Source of the DNA: Karstenula rhodostoma CBS 690.94
Taxonomy: Eukaryota; Ascomycota; Dothideomycetes; Pleosporales; Didymosphaeriaceae
Assembly: GCA_010093485.1 (NCBI GenBank)
Contig: MU001492.1
Span: forward strand, 1,969,122-2,033,121
DNA length: 64,000 nt
Reading direction: 5' to 3'
Shown here piece by piece: positions 60,205-64,000 of the stretch. The notes below the pieces were generated by a model, which saw only the letters and a list, made by a program, of their open reading frames with translations, did not search any database and was not told the DNA's origin. A program made the translations under genes and the position numbers. How positions within the stretch are numbered: the stretch's first letter is position 1; each line of letters starts with the position of its first letter.

Positions 60205-61885
60205 TGCGCTTGTCGATTGGTTCTGTGACTATTGATTGGCTTTGATGTTTGAACGCTGCGCGATGTTTAGGTTCCGGGGTCGCGGCAGCGATATATATAT
60301 ATAGCGTCGAAGGATTCCTGGTTGAGACGACGACACTATATTCCACGTGAGATTGAGGCAGGGCGGTTTATATCCATATTGCGGTTTTGATTGTATGCGC
60401 GTCGTATGTGTGGAGAATTGGGAAGGTCAGCGGTGCGGCATGCGGCTATTTGTGCTCGTGCGTAATCAGCCGGCTATGCTACTCTGAAGAGAGATGCAAC
60501 CGATGAATGTTATATAGACGTGCATAGCTTATGGCTGTTTGTAGGGAGACGAGAAGCGACTACTATAGAGATGTATTGAGTCGTCGTGGCAGTCGGGGTA
60601 TTGCTGGATAGGCAGTGTATAGCCATTCCGAACACAGAATAGATGGATTGAAGAGCTGTTTTGTCGTGTCTGCAGCTTTGTAAGTCAGTCCCAACAGAAA
60701 GCTAGGGCCCAAGACACACGAGGAGTCTTGCCCATGTAGGATGAGTCGCCATAGGCTACGAGGTACATAAATTGGGGCGAAGGCAGTGTAATGAGACCGT
60801 ACGCAACTTGATGTGACGTTTGAACAGCGTTGGGCATGTTGGTTTAAACAATTTCTGTGAGTCTGGAGAACGGAAGCACGTAGCGCTGAGATGACGCCAC
60901 TCGGTGCACGCTAGATTTAGCTCCCCAGTGACAATGCGGCGCGACCCCAACGCGTCTTCGTCACGTTCCGTCACCCTCCTCCAGCATACTTCCTCTACGT
61001 TTCTGAATGCCCATGTGCCCTTGATGATCTCAACAGAAAAGTCCGTCTGCCTTGGGCCAACCCTGACCCAGTGCGCGCGGCTAACAATCAGTGTGAACAC
61101 GTCCCATGGATGCTGTCGAAAAAGCAAGCATGTACAGGCTCTCACTGCTTAGGTGAGACTGATGCGGGCCGCAGATACCCTTCGATTGCACTTGCTCTCA
61201 GATACAAGGCATACAAAGTGCTCGATGAGATGCAGGATTCCAAGTCCGACCTTGGCAGTTGACACACAACGCTCACGTCCGCGCTTTTCTCGTTGTGCCA
61301 CCGTCCATGCCTCTCCCGCTGCTCTCCAGCCTCTCTACTCGACCGTCCTCATGTTTTCTAGGCTCATCATGCCAGAGGATCGCATGTCCTCTGCGGGATA
61401 CAGGTGCCTGGAATCGATCGCTACGCTGCTGACAACGGCATGATCCGGTACCTTGCATGCAAGATGATCCTACTGAGATTGGTTTCCACCAACAGCACAT
61501 CGGCGGTGGTTCCCGAAAACGAAGGTCATACATCCCTTGGCCAATATTGTTTTCCCTATAGAGGCAAGCCAATAATTCAGCCCTACGTTCCTGGCCTGGT
61601 GCCTAGCTAGAAACCAGTGGTTGGGTCAGATTTTATGGCGCGCGCTCGTTGACCGGTACTCGCTTTCATATCCTAGTCCATTTGTGTCGCTACCATTGAC
61701 GGAACCTCCGAACGAGCATGGTCTATACGAGGTGAAGGAACTTGGCACAAGAAACTTGGCCCCCGCAGTCAAAGTTGGATCATTGAACATGTGTAGTTGG
61801 ATAGCTACATAAGACCACTAGCCTCACGTTCGCTCTGGCAATCGTCTGTCAATCTGTATCAGCTTTTTGGCCCCCACCGTTCGTT
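60205..61885. other. intergenic region
   Basis: About 1.7 kb between divergent genes. A 129-residue frame on the minus strand (60756-61145) and several shorter ones overlap, without family features. No RNA or repeat was seen apart from the TA run listed separately. Confidence 0.5.
60291..60303 (-). promoter_or_regulatory. TA-repeat / TATA-like element of the Cys-rich protein gene
   Basis: A 13-bp alternating AT run, 87-99 bp upstream of the start codon at 60204. Confidence 0.5.
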
Positions 61886-63262
61886 ATGGCTGTGGTTACA
61901 CCCACCCCAACCTTTGCGCCTACTGGAGTATATGTACCTCCCCCTTCACACTCGGTCACCCTCTTTACGCCTGCGCCTTCGTGCTCTCCCGAAAAATTAT
62001 GGCTTGTATCTACCCAGTTATGCGACGTGAATGGAGGCAATCAGTTCAATGGCAGGTTTCCGTCCTGGGCTGAATGCGCACTGACGCTGGCTGGCGACCC
62101 TCACTCCCCGTATAGAAATATCGACTGCTACCCATGGAACCTTGAGGCTGAGGACGGTACCCATGTCTTCATTTCTGAGTGCCCCGTCGGATATACCACG
62201 GTATGGGAAAGCCAGGGAAGGCAAGACTTATACGACACGTCAACGATCACCCAAGGAGGCACCATTGCTACATCGGTGGAGTACAGGGACATCGTAGCGC
62301 ATTCTGCAGTCTGCTGTCCTGATAATGCTCTTGGTGGTTTCCACTACAACTGGGATAGCAAACCCGATTACATCGATTACATTCAGACAGCTGATCCCAA
62401 TGGCAACCCCGAGAAGGTCAACCTCTACGTACCACCAAGATGCGTTGCAAACTCCATATGCGCTGTGCCGCCCACCGTTACCCTGGATGTGATTTTCAAC
62501 AGCGAAGTTTCCGACAAGAAGCGCCGCAGACAAGACACTCCACCCGACAACATTTCTCCCGTTGGTGTCGTGACGCGCCCGTGGGATGCAAACAAGAACG
62601 TTGTCTTCGCTCACTCGGTCGAATTTGGCTACACTGTCTTCCATGGGACGTACACGTGCTTCGAGAACTGCTACGACTACGCCAGCTACTCGTACCACAA
62701 CACGGACCCGAATTCGCCACCGTCGTCAATTGGCCCGGATGACCTCGAGACTACCGCCGACTTCAAGCCGGAGCAAACTCAGTGTTCAGCATCGCCCACT
62801 GACTCAGGCCCGTCTGAGACCAGCCCTCCCGACTCGCCGCCGGTTGGAACGGGTGGCTCGGGGTACAGCACTCCCAGCACAGGTCACAGATACAACGCTA
62901 CTCAGACCGAGGGTGGCTACTTCGCCCCTAGCCAACCAAGTGGCGATTATAGCACTAGCCCTAGTAAGACGGATGCTGGTTATGAGGTCAGCCCCAGTGA
63001 AACGAACATCCCACACTACTCGCCCAAACCCACTATCATCGAGACCATTGTCATCTCAACTCACACTTTCGGTGAATCTGCGGGATGGAATGCGACCGCA
63101 ACAGGGCCAGGATATTCGACTACCGAAGGAACAGGAGAGCCTACACCTGGCGCACCTGAGGAGAGTGAGACCGGTGCGCCGCTGTTCCCGGGTATGGCCA
63201 CAAAGAAGGGAATCTCGTCGCTGTGGGCGTCGTTGCTCGTTGCGATGGCTGCGCTTTTGTAG
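61886..63262 (+). CDS. Ser/Thr/Pro-rich surface protein with GPI-type C-terminus
   Basis: Intronless frame of 458 residues. The first half has a globular Cys-containing domain (PSCSPEKLWLVSTQLCDVN, then DCYPW, ECPVGYTTVW, AVCCP), a layout seen in fungal extracellular proteins of unknown function. The second half is rich in Ser, Thr, Pro and Gly with NAT and NET-like words. The C-terminus ends in a hydrophobic run (SSLWASLLVAMAALL) after a small-residue spacer, as in GPI-anchored proteins. No signal peptide is visible at the N-terminus, which is odd for this architecture; an upstream exon or a non-classical route is possible. It likely sits in the plasma membrane or wall. Confidence 0.8.
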   Translation: MAVVTPTPTFAPTGVYVPPPSHSVTLFTPAPSCSPEKLWLVSTQLCDVNGGNQFNGRFPSWAECALTLAGDPHSPYRNIDCYPWNLEAEDGTHVFISECPVGYTTVWESQGRQDLYDTSTITQGGTIATSVEYRDIVAHSAVCCPDNALGGFHYNWDSKPDYIDYIQTADPNGNPEKVNLYVPPRCVANSICAVPPTVTLDVIFNSEVSDKKRRRQDTPPDNISPVGVVTRPWDANKNVVFAHSVEFGYTVFHGTYTCFENCYDYASYSYHNTDPNSPPSSIGPDDLETTADFKPEQTQCSASPTDSGPSETSPPDSPPVGTGGSGYSTPSTGHRYNATQTEGGYFAPSQPSGDYSTSPSKTDAGYEVSPSETNIPHYSPKPTIIETIVISTHTFGESAGWNATATGPGYSTTEGTGEPTPGAPEESETGAPLFPGMATKKGISSLWASLLVAMAALL

Positions 63263-64000
63263 AGGTAATGTTATGAATGTGGCATGTAGTAGTAATGATG
63301 AAGAACGGTAATGCCGTGGAGGAGACGTATCTGCCCTTGCTTTGCGTCTTCTTTGTGTCTGCCGATGTCTCTCAGCAAAGGCAGTTGTATCTCACCAAGA
63401 ATGGTTTCGCCTACGAGTATAACTGTAAGTCTTCAACCGTGACATAATCGTGTCTCTGGCTGTTTCAAGTTTTTCTTCACCACAATGATTGTCCGATGAG
63501 CTTGTCTCGTTTGTATAGGCCTGTCTAGCATACTTTGTCGCATTAGAAAGTGCACTGTATAAAACCGGTTCCTGCTGAAAATTGTAACATCTTACTGCCA
63601 TCCCCCCCCCTACCGATCACCCCCCACACTCCCTCCTCCTCGCGGGCGCGTCCCTATTGTCTTCCACGACCCGGGATCTATACATGTTCCTGTCGTCCTG
63701 TTTACCACTCCCGTGACTGAGCAAAAGGTTTTCTGCGGCACAGTGTCAAAGCTCTAAGCCATACAATGTTTCATCGAAGAAGGCCTCTACTGAGCGGTTA
63801 AACTTACGCATTGTTTACACGGCCATCTTTTTCAACCTCATGTCTGCACAAGGGTGAAAGCGAAGCCAATGGCACAAAGCGCGCCTCTCCCACCTTCTCT
63901 CCCCCGTGCCTATATAACCCATCCGCCCTGTATCATTGGAACTCCAAACCAAACAGAACCACCACCCCACGAACAGACGATCCAATTGTCAAACTCTTTC
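63263..64000. other. intergenic region at the right edge
   Basis: About 740 bp with no supported gene. C-rich runs near 63600-63650. The last 100 bp look like a promoter and 5' UTR (TATA, then a CA-rich leader), so a plus-strand gene probably starts just outside. Confidence 0.55.
63911..63917 (+). promoter_or_regulatory. TATA box of a gene beyond the right edge
   Basis: TATATAA followed by a leader rich in A and C (ccaaaccaaacagaaccacc), typical of fungal 5' UTRs. Confidence 0.45.

Noticed and set aside
60756..61145. 129-residue open frame on the minus strand
   Set aside because: No motif and overlapping frames on the other strand; likely chance.

Overview
The window is nuclear DNA of a filamentous ascomycete. 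The genes carry short GT-AG introns, often several per gene. Their products are typical of such fungi: MFS transporters, secreted carboxylesterase and M28 aminopeptidase, small secreted proteins and a GPI-type wall protein. A sharply bounded AT-rich block in the middle bears the mark of repeat-induced point mutation (RIP). This gene-island/AT-block layout is well known in Dothideomycetes, which is my best guess at the class; the species is not identified.

Layout: (1) 1-14.8 kb is a gene island with a SET-domain protein (cut by the left edge), a type-B carboxylesterase, a Dal5-like MFS permease, an MDR oxidoreductase, a secreted Cys-free protein with Kex2-type sites, about 2.9 kb of GC-rich DNA with short repeats and no convincing gene, and an intron-containing tRNA-Val(AAC). 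(2) 15.2-43.2 kb is a gene-free AT-rich block in which C occurs almost only before C or T. By matching repeat copies I resolve it into nested insertions: an outermost ~0.85 kb TIR element split into two halves, a Ty3/gypsy family with 501-bp LTRs (three direct copies plus one inverted solo LTR), a Ty1/copia element with 271-bp LTRs, two further copies of the TIR element, a 1.2 kb insertion inside a copia LTR, and an unclassified 9.9 kb insertion holding a decayed reading frame. A 10-N assembly gap lies inside one TIR-element copy. (3) 43.2-64 kb is a second gene island: a repeat-bearing small secreted protein 1 kb from the AT block, a 2EXR/F-box-like protein, a secreted M28 aminopeptidase, a decayed class II aldolase, an orphan secreted Cys-rich protein, a second Dal5-like permease, a SAM methyltransferase, a sugar-type MFS transporter, another secreted Cys-rich protein and a GPI-type surface protein. 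A TATA box at the right edge suggests another gene just outside.

I see no biosynthetic cluster core (no PKS, NRPS or terpene enzyme) and no CRISPR or phage. The common thread of the genes is secretion and uptake: extracellular hydrolases, transporters and small secreted proteins. The most unusual content is the nested, RIP-saturated repeat stack and its unclassified 9.9 kb member. Exon boundaries were worked out by hand from splice signals and reading phase; the spliced models with stated protein lengths keep an open frame throughout.
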